Shown here piece after piece: positions 35,355 through 44,778 of a stretch of 64,000 bases of DNA (within the stretch, counting starts at the first letter, position 1; each line of letters starts with the position of its first letter). The stretch comes from Azospirillum oryzae. GTDB taxonomy: Bacteria > Pseudomonadota > Alphaproteobacteria > Azospirillales > Azospirillaceae. The notes under the pieces were generated by a model. That model saw only the letters and a list, made by a program, of their open reading frames with translations. It did no database searches and had not been told where the DNA came from. The DNA lies in contig NZ_VTTM01000012.1 of the NCBI RefSeq assembly GCF_008364795.1, forward strand, positions 1 to 64,000, written 5' to 3'. The translations under genes were made by a program, and so were the position numbers.

Positions 35355-35851
35355 CCTGTGCTCTCCGCCTCGTTTTCGGCGCTCTTGTGTTCGGCAATCC
35401 TGCCTTCCGCCGCCTTGCGGGCGGCGATCAGCCGGCCGGCTTCGGCCAGCAGGGCCTTCAGGTCGACCGGTTTTTCGAAGGCCGCCTCGGCGCCCAGCAG
35501 CCGGGCCATCCCCGGCAGTTCCATCCGCAGGCGCAGGCTGCCGCCGGTCACCGCGATCAGGGGCGGACGCGATTTCTGGTCCTTCAGCCGCAGGATCACC
35601 TCGTACCCGTCGGCCTCCGGCATGATGATGTCGGTCACCACCAGATCGACCGGATGGACGGCCATGATGGCCAGCGCGGCATTGCCGTTCTCCGCCTCCA
35701 GCACGCGGTAGCCGGCGCGGACGAAGGCGGTGCGCACCATCTCGCGGAAATCGGGATCGTCGTCGACCAGCAGGACGGAGCCGGCGGGAGCGGCGGCGGG
35801 AGCGGAACTGGGGGCTGGTTTGGGCCGCAGCTCGTAAAGTGTCATATCCAT
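35351..35851 (-). CDS. Single-domain response regulator (CheY-like)
   Basis: 166 aa from the ATG at 35851 (MDMTLYELRPKP); an in-frame extension to 35920 is unlikely. After an Ala/Pro-rich leader comes one receiver: SVLLVDDDPDFREMVRTAFVRAGYRVLEAENG, phospho-Asp in DLVVTDIIMPEADGYEV, switch Thr in LIAVTGGS and Lys in FEKPVDLK. The C-terminal tail is charged and helical. Its stop overlaps the start of the HD-GYP gene, so a phosphorelay partner or modulator role beside that protein is likely. It is divergent from the LuxR-type regulator at 36148. Confidence 0.9.
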   Translation of the reverse strand: MDMTLYELRPKPAPSSAPAAAPAGSVLLVDDDPDFREMVRTAFVRAGYRVLEAENGNAALAIMAVHPVDLVVTDIIMPEADGYEVILRLKDQKSRPPLIAVTGGSLRLRMELPGMARLLGAEAAFEKPVDLKALLAEAGRLIAARKAAEGRIAEHKSAENEAESTG

Positions 35852-35952
35852 GGTCGCCGCTTCCGTCTTCCGCCGCACACCGGTGGGTTGCACCGGATGG
35901 AATTCGCTAAGCCTAACCATAGCCGTCCACCGGCGCGCGCACCCGCTGTGTC

Positions 35953-35984
35953 TGGGATAGCGGCGGCGGGAAATGGGATAGCGG
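35953..35984. promoter_or_regulatory. Direct repeats between divergent response regulators
   Basis: GGGATAGCGG occurs at 35953-35962 and 35975-35984, 22 bases apart (about two helical turns). The second copy also forms GGGATA...TATCCC with bases 35991-35996. The position between two divergent regulator genes suggests a binding site for one of them. Confidence 0.4.
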
Positions 35985-36147
35985 GGGTATTATCCCGCGG
36001 CCCCGGAAAAGCCGTGCCGGAAGCGGCTGCGGAATATGACCGACGTGAAATATGGCAAAGCCACGAAAACTTAAGATTTCGGCCGGCATAAAAGGGAATG
36101 TTGATACCTTTGGATGAGCGTTGGCCGAAGGTGGCGGAGGCTGGCTG

Positions 36148-36870
36148 ATGAAGATCTTGGTGGCAGACGACCACCCCCTGTTCCGGGACGCGCTCGAGCT
36201 GTCGATCCGTCAGGCATGGCCGGATGCGGAGGTCGGCTGCATCGGTTCGTTATTGGAACTGCCGGCCGCGGGAAACCTGGGCGACGACGTTCCCGCTGCG
36301 GTCTTCCGGTACGACCTCATCGTCCTCGACTGGCGCATGCCGGGCGCGGAGGGGAGCGACCCGATCAGCGTGCTGCGCCGGTCGGGGGTCCAGGGGCCGG
36401 TCGCCGTCGTGACCGGGGCGGAGGATGCGCTGACCGCGCTGGAGGTGCTGCGATGCGGCGCCGAGGCCTTCCTGCCGAAGACCACGCCGCGCCGCGTCCT
36501 GGCCCAGGCCCTGCGTCTGGTGGTGGAAGGCGGCAGCTTCGTGCCGAAATGCGTGGCGCTCGACCTGATCCACATGACCGACCTGTCGCTCGACATCGAC
36601 GAGGCGGAGGAGGGCGAGGGGCCGTCCGCGGAGGGGGAGGGGGCGCCGTCGTCCCCCCTGACCGACCGGGAGCAGCAGGTGCTGTCGATGCTCGCCACCG
36701 GCGCCACCAACAAGGAGATCGGGCGGCACCTGAGCCTTCAGGAGGTGACGGTCAAGCTGCACACCCGCCGCATCCTGCGCAAGCTGGGGGCACGCAACCG
36801 CACCGACGCCGTGCGCCGCGCCCAGCAGGCCGGCCTGCTGTCGCGCAGCCTGAACGAAGCGTCGCCCTGA
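36148..36870 (+). CDS. Response regulator, NarL/LuxR type
   Basis: 240 aa from the ATG at 36148, which has GGAGG 7 bases upstream; the frame extends to a TTG at 36121 without support. The receiver starts MKILVADDHPLFRDALELSI, with phospho-Asp in LIVLDWRMPG and Lys in AFLPKTTPR. A LuxR-type helix-turn-helix follows (LTDREQQVLSMLATGATNKEIGRHLSLQEVTVKLHTRRILRKLGARNRTDAVRRA). Between them lies an acidic Glu/Gly linker. The degenerate kinase at 36978 and the hybrid kinase at 38807 follow on the same strand, making it the probable output of that relay. Confidence 0.94.
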   Translation: MKILVADDHPLFRDALELSIRQAWPDAEVGCIGSLLELPAAGNLGDDVPAAVFRYDLIVLDWRMPGAEGSDPISVLRRSGVQGPVAVVTGAEDALTALEVLRCGAEAFLPKTTPRRVLAQALRLVVEGGSFVPKCVALDLIHMTDLSLDIDEAEEGEGPSAEGEGAPSSPLTDREQQVLSMLATGATNKEIGRHLSLQEVTVKLHTRRILRKLGARNRTDAVRRAQQAGLLSRSLNEASP

Positions 36871-36977
36871 CCCGCCGCCTGCCCGGGCTATGGTGGATGA
36901 GTGGCATGGTCGCATGTTGGGGCAAATGGGGGACCGTATAGGGGTGGTCCCAGCAGCATGATCCCGCCCTTTCTGGT

Positions 36978-38807
36978 ATGGTCACCTCGCCCTCGCTCCA
37001 CTGGCCCGGCCGTCCGTTTTCGTCCGGCGCCGTTGGGGCGGACGCAACCGCAATACGGCCGCATTCCGAGTCGCTGATGAGCCCATCCGACCATTCCCTG
37101 TCCGGGCCACGAGTGGGCCGAACCGTTCCGGCGGTTCCGGCCGGCGCTTCCGGCAGCGGCATGGCGGCGCCGGCGATCGCCGCGCTGGCCGGGGCGGCGG
37201 TGCTTCTGCTGCCGGCGCTCGCCCCCTTGCGCGAGTCGTTGCCCTGGCTGCTTCCCCTGACGGCGGCCGGCAGCGGTGCGGCGGGCGGGCTGGCGCTTCT
37301 GTCGATCCGGAACGCGCGCCGCCGTCCCGCCGGAGACGAAAGGCCGCAGGTCCATCCCGAGCCGCTTCCCTCCGCATCGGCCGACAGGGCGGAGGTGCCG
37401 GAGGCGGATACTTCCGCCGCGAACGCCGCCCACATCGCCGCCCTTCAGGAAGCATTGCGGGAGTGTGGCCGGCAGGCGAACGCGCGGCTGCGCGGCCAGC
37501 AGATCGCGGCGATGGATGCCCGGGCCGACCTTGCCGGCGCGATTGTCCACGACATGAACAACACGCTGGGCGCGGTTGCCGGCTATGCCGACTTCCTCGT
37601 CTGCGACCTGCCGGAAGGCTCGCCCCAGGCCGATTACGCGGGCCGGGCCGCCGCTGCCGTCGACCGCGCCCGCACCGGCCTCCGCCGGCTGGTGGCGGAA
37701 GCCAGGACGGAGCGGGTCCATCTGAAGCCCGAACGGGCCGCGACGGTTGTGGACGAGGCCGCGACGCTTCTGCGCTCGGTACCGGCGGCACCGGGCAGCC
37801 TTTCCATCCGTCATGACGCCGGTACGCCCGACCCCATCTGCAACGCCGGCCTGCTGGCGCGGACGCTGGCCGGACTGGCGGCGGAGATCCTCACCGCCAC
37901 CGGCAGGGGCGGCGACGCCCGGCTCTGCCTGCGCGCCTTCTTCCCGGCGGACGCGGACGATCCGGATGCCGACGCCGTCGCGGCCGGCTGGACCGTCCGA
38001 CCGCTGCTGACGCCGCTGTCCGGTCCGCACGCCCTGTTCGAACTGCGGGTCGATGGCCCGCCGCTGGCGGACGAGGTTCTGGCGGGGCTGGCCGATCCCC
38101 TGCTGGCCGCCCGCGCCTGCTATCGCCGCGGCCAGTCGGCCGGGACGGAGGACGCCCATTGGCCGGCGGCCCTGCAGACGGCGCGGCGCCACGACGGCGG
38201 CCTCAGCCTGCTGACCCACCCGGCGGAAGGCATGGCGGTGCGGCTGCATATTCCGGCCGCATCGCCGGCCCCGGTCCCAGCTTCAGCCCTGGCGGCGTCC
38301 TTTCCGTATGGGGCGAAAGCCCCGGCCCGGCACCATGTCGCGCCGACATACAAGATCCTGGTGGTGGATGCCGATCCTGCGTCCGGCGACCGGTTCCAGG
38401 CCGGGCTGGAGCGGCAGGGGTTTGAGGTTTCGGTCTGCGAGGATCTTCGCGAAGCGCTGGAGGTCGTCACCGACGAGCCGGGCTTCTTCGATGCGGTGGT
38501 GATCGGGCCGGGACTGAGCGCGCTTCCGGCCGGCCGGGCGCTGGCCGGCCGCCTGAAGTCGCTGCGGACCGACCTGCCCTGCGTCCTCTACGCCGCGGCG
38601 GGCCCCGCTTCCGCGGGGCTGGGGGCCGAGGCCGGCGGGCCGGCCGACCTGCTGCTGCCGCTGCCGGTCGATCTGCCGCGGCTGGCGCGCGGGGTGGCGG
38701 CGCTCGCCGCGGGCGGTCCGCGGCACGCGGACTATGCGGGCGGTCCGCGGCACGCGGACGATGCAGGCGGTCCGCGGCACGCGGACGATGCGGGAGAGCG
38801 GCGCTGA
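36978..38807 (+). CDS. Degenerate (ChpT-like) histidine kinase fused to a pseudo-receiver
   Basis: 609 aa from the ATG at 36978; a second ATG at 37077 (MSPSDHSLSG) is a good alternative. Two short hydrophobic segments follow (~62-80 and ~87-107), then a dimerisation domain with an intact phospho-His in AGAIVHDMNNTLGAVAGYADF (~190). The ATPase part has lost its N-box Asn (LARTLAGLAAEILTATG) and both Gly boxes (VDGPPLADEVL, WPAALQTARRHDGGLSL). A receiver-like end (YKILVVDADPASGD) has Gly at the phospho-Asp position (DAVVIGPGLSAL) and lacks the Lys. A phosphotransfer or scaffold role is inferred. It ends in a 9-residue tandem repeat and overlaps the next gene by one base (TGATG). Confidence 0.82.
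   Translation: MVTSPSLHWPGRPFSSGAVGADATAIRPHSESLMSPSDHSLSGPRVGRTVPAVPAGASGSGMAAPAIAALAGAAVLLLPALAPLRESLPWLLPLTAAGSGAAGGLALLSIRNARRRPAGDERPQVHPEPLPSASADRAEVPEADTSAANAAHIAALQEALRECGRQANARLRGQQIAAMDARADLAGAIVHDMNNTLGAVAGYADFLVCDLPEGSPQADYAGRAAAAVDRARTGLRRLVAEARTERVHLKPERAATVVDEAATLLRSVPAAPGSLSIRHDAGTPDPICNAGLLARTLAGLAAEILTATGRGGDARLCLRAFFPADADDPDADAVAAGWTVRPLLTPLSGPHALFELRVDGPPLADEVLAGLADPLLAARACYRRGQSAGTEDAHWPAALQTARRHDGGLSLLTHPAEGMAVRLHIPAASPAPVPASALAASFPYGAKAPARHHVAPTYKILVVDADPASGDRFQAGLERQGFEVSVCEDLREALEVVTDEPGFFDAVVIGPGLSALPAGRALAGRLKSLRTDLPCVLYAAAGPASAGLGAEAGGPADLLLPLPVDLPRLARGVAALAAGGPRHADYAGGPRHADDAGGPRHADDAGERR
38711..38791 (+). repeat. Three 27-bp tandem repeats inside a coding region
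   Basis: Units 38711-38737, 38738-38764 and 38765-38791 differ at only a few bases. Each encodes GGPRHADxA, so the reading frame is preserved, and the repeat makes up the C-terminal tail of the degenerate kinase just before its stop. Copy-number change by slippage would not shift frame. Confidence 0.9.
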
Positions 38808-41800
38808 TGGGCGGGCGCCTTCATCTGCAAGGCTTCATCGCCGCCATCTGGACCGCGACCCTGGTGATCGCCGCCGGGCTGTGGGCGGCTGCCCTGGCGC
38901 TCGCCCATTACGACGATGCCGAGGCGATGGCGCGGGCCGAGCGCGACAGCGGCAACCTCGCCCGCGTCGTCGCCGAGCAGGCGACCCGGACCATGGCCGA
39001 AGCCGACCAGATCCTGCTGTTCCTGATCGACGACTTCCACGAGCATGGCGACGGCTGGACCCCGGGCCTGACCCGCATGCTGCGCCAGGCGGTGGAGCGC
39101 TCGGGCATCCTGCTCCAGCTGGCGGTGATCGACGAGCACGGCGATCTCATCCACACCAGCGTGGAGGATGCGCCGGCCCGCGTCCGTCTGGCCGACCGCG
39201 AGCATTTCCGCGTCCACGTCAACAACCCCAATGCCGGGCTGTTCATCGGGAAGCCGGTGTTCGGCCGGGCGTCCGGCAAATGGTCGATCCAGCTGACGCG
39301 GCGCGTCGACAAGGACGACGGCAGCTTCGCCGGGGTGCTGGTCGCGTCGATCGACCCCTTCTATTTCAGCCGCTCGCTGGAGGAACTGGACGTCGGCCCC
39401 AACGGGGCGGTGGCGATCGTCGGAACCGACGGCATCCTGCGCGCCCGGTCGCAGATGAACGACCGCATCGTCGGCCGGGATGTCGGCGAATCGCCGGTTC
39501 AGCTCATGGCGCGCCGCCAGCCCACCGGATTCCTGCGCGTCACCAGCGTGATCGACGGCATTCCGCGTCTCCAGTCCTTCCGGACCCTGACGACCTATCC
39601 GCTGATCGTCATCGCCGCCTTCGACGAGGCGTCCTTCCTGGCCGACACCAGAACGCGGCAGCGGCTCTATCTGCTGGCGGCGGCCGCCTGCAGCGTCGTG
39701 CTGGTCGGCATGGCGCTGCTGGCGACGCGGCAGGCGGCGCGGCTCGCGGCCTTGGCCCGCCAGCTGGCCCAGAGCGAGGAGCGGTTCCGCGATCAGGCGG
39801 AGACCGCCTCCGACTGGTTCTGGGAGATGGACGCCGACCTGCGGTTCTCCCATCTGGTCGGGCCGCTGGTTCCGCACGTCGCCAACGGCACGCTGCCCAT
39901 CGGATTGCGGCGGGAGGATGTGGCCCTGCGCGAGCCGGGGGATGCCGCCAAGTGGGAGCGGCACCACCGGCTGATGGAACGGCGGGAGCCGTTCCGGAAT
40001 TTCCGCTACCGGGTGATGACGGCGGCCGGCCTGCGCTATTTCAGCGTCAGCGGCCGTCCGGTCTTCGGCGAGGGCGGTCATTTCCGCGGCTATCGCGGTT
40101 CCGCCACCGACGTCACCGAGCGGGAGCTGGCGGCCAACCGCCTGGCCTCCAGTGAAGCCCGCTACCGCGCCATGTTCGAGGCGGTCGGCCAGCCGATCGT
40201 CACCATCGACGAACATGGGACCGTCGACGCCTTCAATCGCGCGGCGGAGCGGCTGTTCGGTTACCGCGCCGCCGACGTGGTTGGCGGGCCGATGACCCGG
40301 CTGATGCCGAGCGCCGTCGGCGCGGTGCATGACGGGCTGCTGGCCACATACCGCGAGAGCGACGCCTCGGTCCCGCGGTCGGAGGTGCGGGAGCTGACCG
40401 GCCGCCGCAAGGACGGCAGCGAGTTCCCGCTGGAGGTGACGCTGGCCGGCTGGCGCGAGGGCGACCGCCGTTACGTCACCGGCGCTTTGCGCGACGTCAC
40501 CGCCCAGCGCGAGATCGAGGCCAGCCTGCGCCGCGCCAAGGAGGCGGCCGATCAGGCCAACCGCGCCAAGGGCGAATTCCTGGCGACGATGAGCCACGAG
40601 ATCCGCACGCCGATGAACGGGGTTCTGGGCGCGCTCGCCCTGGTGGACGGGCCGAACCTGAACGACGACCAGCGCCAGCTGCTGGACGTCGCCAACCGGT
40701 CGGGTAACGCGCTGCTGCAGATCATCGACGACATCCTCGACCTGTCCAAGCTGGAGGCCGGCAAGGCGGAGGTCGAGCCGGTCGATTTCGAACTGCGCGC
40801 GGTGCTGGGCGACAGCATCGACCTGCTGGAACCGGCCGCCTGCGGGCGCGGCCTGATCCTGACGCGGGAGGTGGCGCCCGCCGTGCCCGACCGCGTGCGC
40901 GCCGACCTGCGCCGCATCCGGCAGGTGCTGGTCAATCTGGTGGGCAACGCGCTGAAGTTCACCCACCGCGGCGGCGTCGCCGTGCGGGTCGGGCTGGAGG
41001 GGGAGGTGCCGGCGGCCGGCGCCTTCTTCCTGCGGTTCGAGGTGGCCGACACCGGGATCGGCATCCAGGAGGACGTGCAGCCGACCCTGTTCCGCCGCTT
41101 CACCCAGGGCGACAGCTCCACCACCCGGCGCTTCGGCGGCACCGGGCTGGGGCTGGCGATCAGCCGCGAGCTGGTGACGCTGATGGGCGGGCGCATCGGC
41201 GTCACCAGTGCCGAGGGCAAGGGCAGCACCTTCTGGTTCACCGTCCGCTGCGAACCCGCCGCCGATCCGTCGGCCGGCGTGCTCTCCGTGCCCTGCGCGC
41301 CGGAACCGGTGCCGGCCGGCGCTTCGGAAACTCCGGCTGCTGCGGGCCTGCATGTGCTGGTGGCCGAGGACAACGAGATCAACCGCGACATCGTCGTCAC
41401 CATGCTGCGCCGCGCCGGCCATCGCGTGACCGCGGTGGAGGACGGGCTGCAGGCGGTGCGGCTGGTGGAGGAGGGCGGCTTCGACCTCGTCCTGATGGAC
41501 GTGCAGATGCCGGTGATGGACGGCGTCACCGCCACCCGGCACATCCGCGCGATGCCGGGCGAGGCGGGCCGCCTGCCGATCGTCGCGCTGACCGGCAACG
41601 TCATGCCCGGCCACCGTACCGAATATCTCGCCGCCGGCATGACCGCCTATCTGACGAAGCCCATCGTGTCGGCCGACCTGTATGAGGTTCTGGCGACGGC
41701 GGCTGCGCCGCGGACGCCGGAGGTTGGGGCGGAGGCTGGGGCGGAGGTTGGGGGGGACGCCGGATCGGGAGGCGCCGCGCCGACGCAACGGGGTGCGGAG

Positions 41801-42280
41801 CAGTCCTCTCCCAGGCCGGCCGCCGCCCTGCTGCCGCCCGTCCCGCCGCCCGCCCCATCCTCCGACCCATCGCCCGGCGCCAGGGACCCGGAGCATTGGC
41901 GCACGGCGCCGCTGCTGGATGCCCAACAGGCCGACTCGCTGCGCTCGGTGATCGGCGACGAGGCCTGGATCCAGACGGTGACCGCCTTCCGGCGGACGGT
42001 GGACGACAGCGTGGCCGCGATTCGCGATGGGGCCGGAAGGAATGGGGCGCCCCTGGTCCGCATGGCCCACACCCTGAAGGGAACCGCGGCCAACGTCGGC
42101 GCCGTGCGGCTCAGCCGTCTGGCCTCGCTGCTGGAACAGCGGGTGCAGAGCCTCGGCGGCTGCCCTGCCGGCGATCCGCTGGCCGAAGCGCTCGGTCCCG
42201 TTGCCGACGCCACGCTGGACGCGCTGTCGTCCCATGTCCAGCCGGCGGCCGGCAGCCAAGCGGAACATGCGGCGGTATGA
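38807..42280 (+). CDS. Hybrid sensor kinase with PAS domains, receiver and Hpt
   Basis: 1157 aa. Membrane helices near the N-terminus (IAAIWTATLVIAAGLWAAALAL) and at ~285-310 enclose a dCache-like periplasmic sensor (LLQLAVIDEHGDLIHTSVEDAPARVRLADREHFRVH). Two PAS domains follow (~325-435 and ~450-565). The kinase has phospho-His in ATMSHEIRTPMNGVLGAL (~594), N-box LVNLVGNALKFTHRGG, DTGIGIQ and GTGLGLAISRELV. The receiver has LVLMDVQMPVMDG (~897). A Pro/Ala linker leads to an Hpt domain with MAHTLKGTAANVGAVRL (~1086). This ArcB/BarA-type complete relay needs no external Hpt, and the LuxR-type regulator at 36148 is a likely target. Confidence 0.95.
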   Translation: MGGRLHLQGFIAAIWTATLVIAAGLWAAALALAHYDDAEAMARAERDSGNLARVVAEQATRTMAEADQILLFLIDDFHEHGDGWTPGLTRMLRQAVERSGILLQLAVIDEHGDLIHTSVEDAPARVRLADREHFRVHVNNPNAGLFIGKPVFGRASGKWSIQLTRRVDKDDGSFAGVLVASIDPFYFSRSLEELDVGPNGAVAIVGTDGILRARSQMNDRIVGRDVGESPVQLMARRQPTGFLRVTSVIDGIPRLQSFRTLTTYPLIVIAAFDEASFLADTRTRQRLYLLAAAACSVVLVGMALLATRQAARLAALARQLAQSEERFRDQAETASDWFWEMDADLRFSHLVGPLVPHVANGTLPIGLRREDVALREPGDAAKWERHHRLMERREPFRNFRYRVMTAAGLRYFSVSGRPVFGEGGHFRGYRGSATDVTERELAANRLASSEARYRAMFEAVGQPIVTIDEHGTVDAFNRAAERLFGYRAADVVGGPMTRLMPSAVGAVHDGLLATYRESDASVPRSEVRELTGRRKDGSEFPLEVTLAGWREGDRRYVTGALRDVTAQREIEASLRRAKEAADQANRAKGEFLATMSHEIRTPMNGVLGALALVDGPNLNDDQRQLLDVANRSGNALLQIIDDILDLSKLEAGKAEVEPVDFELRAVLGDSIDLLEPAACGRGLILTREVAPAVPDRVRADLRRIRQVLVNLVGNALKFTHRGGVAVRVGLEGEVPAAGAFFLRFEVADTGIGIQEDVQPTLFRRFTQGDSSTTRRFGGTGLGLAISRELVTLMGGRIGVTSAEGKGSTFWFTVRCEPAADPSAGVLSVPCAPEPVPAGASETPAAAGLHVLVAEDNEINRDIVVTMLRRAGHRVTAVEDGLQAVRLVEEGGFDLVLMDVQMPVMDGVTATRHIRAMPGEAGRLPIVALTGNVMPGHRTEYLAAGMTAYLTKPIVSADLYEVLATAAAPRTPEVGAEAGAEVGGDAGSGGAAPTQRGAEQSSPRPAAALLPPVPPPAPSSDPSPGARDPEHWRTAPLLDAQQADSLRSVIGDEAWIQTVTAFRRTVDDSVAAIRDGAGRNGAPLVRMAHTLKGTAANVGAVRLSRLASLLEQRVQSLGGCPAGDPLAEALGPVADATLDALSSHVQPAAGSQAEHAAV

Positions 42281-42478
42281 GGAAATGAAACATCCCTCTG
42301 ACGATTACTTTGTTTCTGGATGTGGATGAGGTAATTTCTCAAGGAAAAACAGCGGCCTGCGGTCGCAGATCTTTAGTATCATCAGTGTTATCGGTGACGG
42401 AATGGCTTGGAAGGTCTAGAGTGCGTGGTGGTCGGCTGCTGCCGATCATTCGTACTCTTAACCAGTGAAGTCCTCAAC

Positions 42479-44560
42479 ATGATCGCTGCCGGCAACATTC
42501 TCCACGTCATTTCCATCCGGGCGAAGGTTGTGGCGGTCGCGGTGTTCGTCTTCGCCGCGGTCGGCCTGTCCTCTGTCCTCACCATGCGCGACATGGGGCG
42601 GCAGACCGACCGCCTGTCCGATGTCCAGCGCGAGACGCACGAGGTGGTCGGCAGCGTCATTCCCCTGGTCTCGCTGGTGGGCGAGATCCGGTTCGACGTG
42701 GTGCAGACGCAGCAGTGGCTGACCGACGTGTCGGCCACCCGCGGGCTGGACGGGATGAACGACGGCCCGGAAAAGGCGGCGGATTACGCCCGCCGGTTCG
42801 AAGAGCACACCACCAGGGCGACCGAACTTGCGCGGGCGCTGAAGCTGCCGCAGGTGGTGGCGGAGATCGAGCGCACCCACAAGGCCTTCGGCCCCTATTA
42901 CGAGATGGGCCGGCGCATGGCGCAGGCCTATGTCGACGGCGGCCCGGCGGCCGGCAACCAGATCATGGGCCAGTTCGACAAGGTCGCCGACGCCATGGGC
43001 GACAGCCTGGAGGCGCTGGGCGCCAGCGTGGTCGCCGTCAGTTCTGACCGGCTGACGGAACTGACCGCGGGCATCGAGGCGGTACGGGAGACGGCGGACG
43101 GGCTGCGCTTGACCCTGATCGGCGCCGGGCTGGCCATCCTGTTGATGGCGGCGGCCTGCGTCGTTTTCCTGGAGGCGGCGATGATCCGCCCGATGGAGCG
43201 GCTGCGCCGCGCCATGGTGGCGCTGGCCGGCGGCAACCTGGAGGTCGAGATCGGCCTGACCGAGCGCCGCGACGAGATCGGCCACATGGCCGACACCGTC
43301 CGCGTGTTCCAGCAAGGCGCGCAGGAGAACGCGCGCCTGCGCGCCGCCCAGGAGGAGACGCGCCGCCGCGGCGAGGAAGAGCGGCGCCAGGCGCTGGAAT
43401 CGATGGCGGAGAAGGTGGAGCGCGAGACCCGCGTCGCCGTCGACCATGTGGCCGAACGCACCAACCGCATGAGCAGCAATGCCGGCGCCATGGCGGAGTC
43501 GGCGGTGCAGGTCAGCGACAACGCCCAGAACGTCGCCGCCGCCGCCCAGCAGGCGCTGAACAATGCCGAGACCGTCGCCGCCGCGACGGAGGAGCTGTCG
43601 GCGTCCATCGGCGACATCGGCATGCAGGTGTCGGCCGCCACGCGGGTGACCGGCCGCGCGGTGGAACGGGCCGGGCTGGCGCGGTCCACCATCGAACGGC
43701 TGTCGGCCTCGGTCGAGCGGATCGGCGCGGTCGCCCGGCTGATCGGCGACATCGCCAGCCAGACCAACCTGCTGGCGCTGAACGCCACCATCGAGGCGGC
43801 ACGCGCCGGCGAGGCCGGGCGCGGATTCGCCGTCGTGGCGAACGAGGTGAAGAATCTCGCCAGCCAGACCGCGCGGTCGACCGAGGAGATCGGGTCGCTG
43901 ATCGCCGAGGTGGAATCGGTGACGGCATCGGCCGTCGGCGCCGTCGGCGAGGTGTCGGAGACCATCGACGAGGTGGCCGGCATCTCGTCCTCCATCGCCG
44001 CGGCGGTGGAGGAGCAGGCGGCCGCGACCCAGGAGATCGCCCGCTCCGTCAGCCAGACCAGCGACGCGGCGAAGGAGGTGTCGGTGCGCATCGGCCGCGT
44101 CTCCACCGAGGCCGACGCGACCCAGAGCCGCGCCGGAGAGGTGCGGACGGTCGCCGCCGACGTGGCCGGCGGCATCGATGCCCTGCGCAACGTGCTGATC
44201 CGCGTCGTCCGCACCGCCACCGCCGATGTCGACCGCCGCCAGCGCCCGCGCTTCGCCCTGTCGGTCGGCTGCGTGCTCGAGGGGGCCGGCGCCGGCCCGA
44301 TGCGCGCCACCATCGCCAACCTGTCGGCCGGCGGCGCCATGCTGACCGGCGTGCCGGACCAGATGATCGGCGGCGTGACCGGCCGGACGCTGAGCTTGCG
44401 CATCGACGGGGTGGCCCGCCCGCTGACCGCCCGGATCAAATCCAGCGAGCACGACCGGCTGCATGTGAAGTTCGACCTGTCCGACGCCGATCAGGAGGCG
44501 TTCGACCGCGAGGTGGAGCGCCTGACGCGCGGCCTGACGCCGATGGCGGCAGTGGCCTGA
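42479..44560 (+). CDS. Methyl-accepting chemotaxis protein with C-terminal PilZ domain
   Basis: 693 aa from the ATG at 42479; the frame opens at a TTG at 42407 but the first residues are not convincing. A first membrane helix (~16-38) and a second (~215-240) enclose a four-helix-type sensor. A HAMP segment ([42 protein letters not shown]) and the signalling domain with the conserved hairpin [40 protein letters not shown] follow. The last ~100 residues are a PilZ domain ([21 protein letters not shown] ... [11 protein letters not shown]), which binds c-di-GMP. The layout is that of Azospirillum Tlp1, an energy-taxis receptor. Confidence 0.95.
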   Translation: MIAAGNILHVISIRAKVVAVAVFVFAAVGLSSVLTMRDMGRQTDRLSDVQRETHEVVGSVIPLVSLVGEIRFDVVQTQQWLTDVSATRGLDGMNDGPEKAADYARRFEEHTTRATELARALKLPQVVAEIERTHKAFGPYYEMGRRMAQAYVDGGPAAGNQIMGQFDKVADAMGDSLEALGASVVAVSSDRLTELTAGIEAVRETADGLRLTLIGAGLAILLMAAACVVFLEAAMIRPMERLRRAMVALAGGNLEVEIGLTERRDEIGHMADTVRVFQQGAQENARLRAAQEETRRRGEEERRQALESMAEKVERETRVAVDHVAERTNRMSSNAGAMAESAVQVSDNAQNVAAAAQQALNNAETVAAATEELSASIGDIGMQVSAATRVTGRAVERAGLARSTIERLSASVERIGAVARLIGDIASQTNLLALNATIEAARAGEAGRGFAVVANEVKNLASQTARSTEEIGSLIAEVESVTASAVGAVGEVSETIDEVAGISSSIAAAVEEQAAATQEIARSVSQTSDAAKEVSVRIGRVSTEADATQSRAGEVRTVAADVAGGIDALRNVLIRVVRTATADVDRRQRPRFALSVGCVLEGAGAGPMRATIANLSAGGAMLTGVPDQMIGGVTGRTLSLRIDGVARPLTARIKSSEHDRLHVKFDLSDADQEAFDREVERLTRGLTPMAAVA

Positions 44561-44778
44561 CTGGCAAGGCCGGGCGGCCCGGACGGGCCGCTTCGCCGGG
44601 ACGAACCGGCCGTCAGCCATGCCCGCCGCTCATTTCGCACCTGCGGAAATGACGGCCTGCGGCGGATTGCCTCATCGGGGGTCCGGCAAATATCCTGACC
44701 TCGCCCCGGTTGCTTTCCGTCCCTCCCTGCCGCCGGGCCTTTCCCGTCCCCATCCTGCGCGACAGCGGAGTAACGATC

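Noticed and set aside
38732-42268. A 1178-residue minus-strand frame
   Set aside because: Antisense to the hybrid kinase and full of His/Gln/Arg/Gly runs; long open antisense frames are expected with strong GC3 bias.
44630-44652. TCATTTC/GAAATGA inverted repeat before the MFS gene
   Set aside because: Noted as a possible operator, but the extension has a bulge and nearby GC-rich repeats allow several competing pairings, so I did not list it as a feature.
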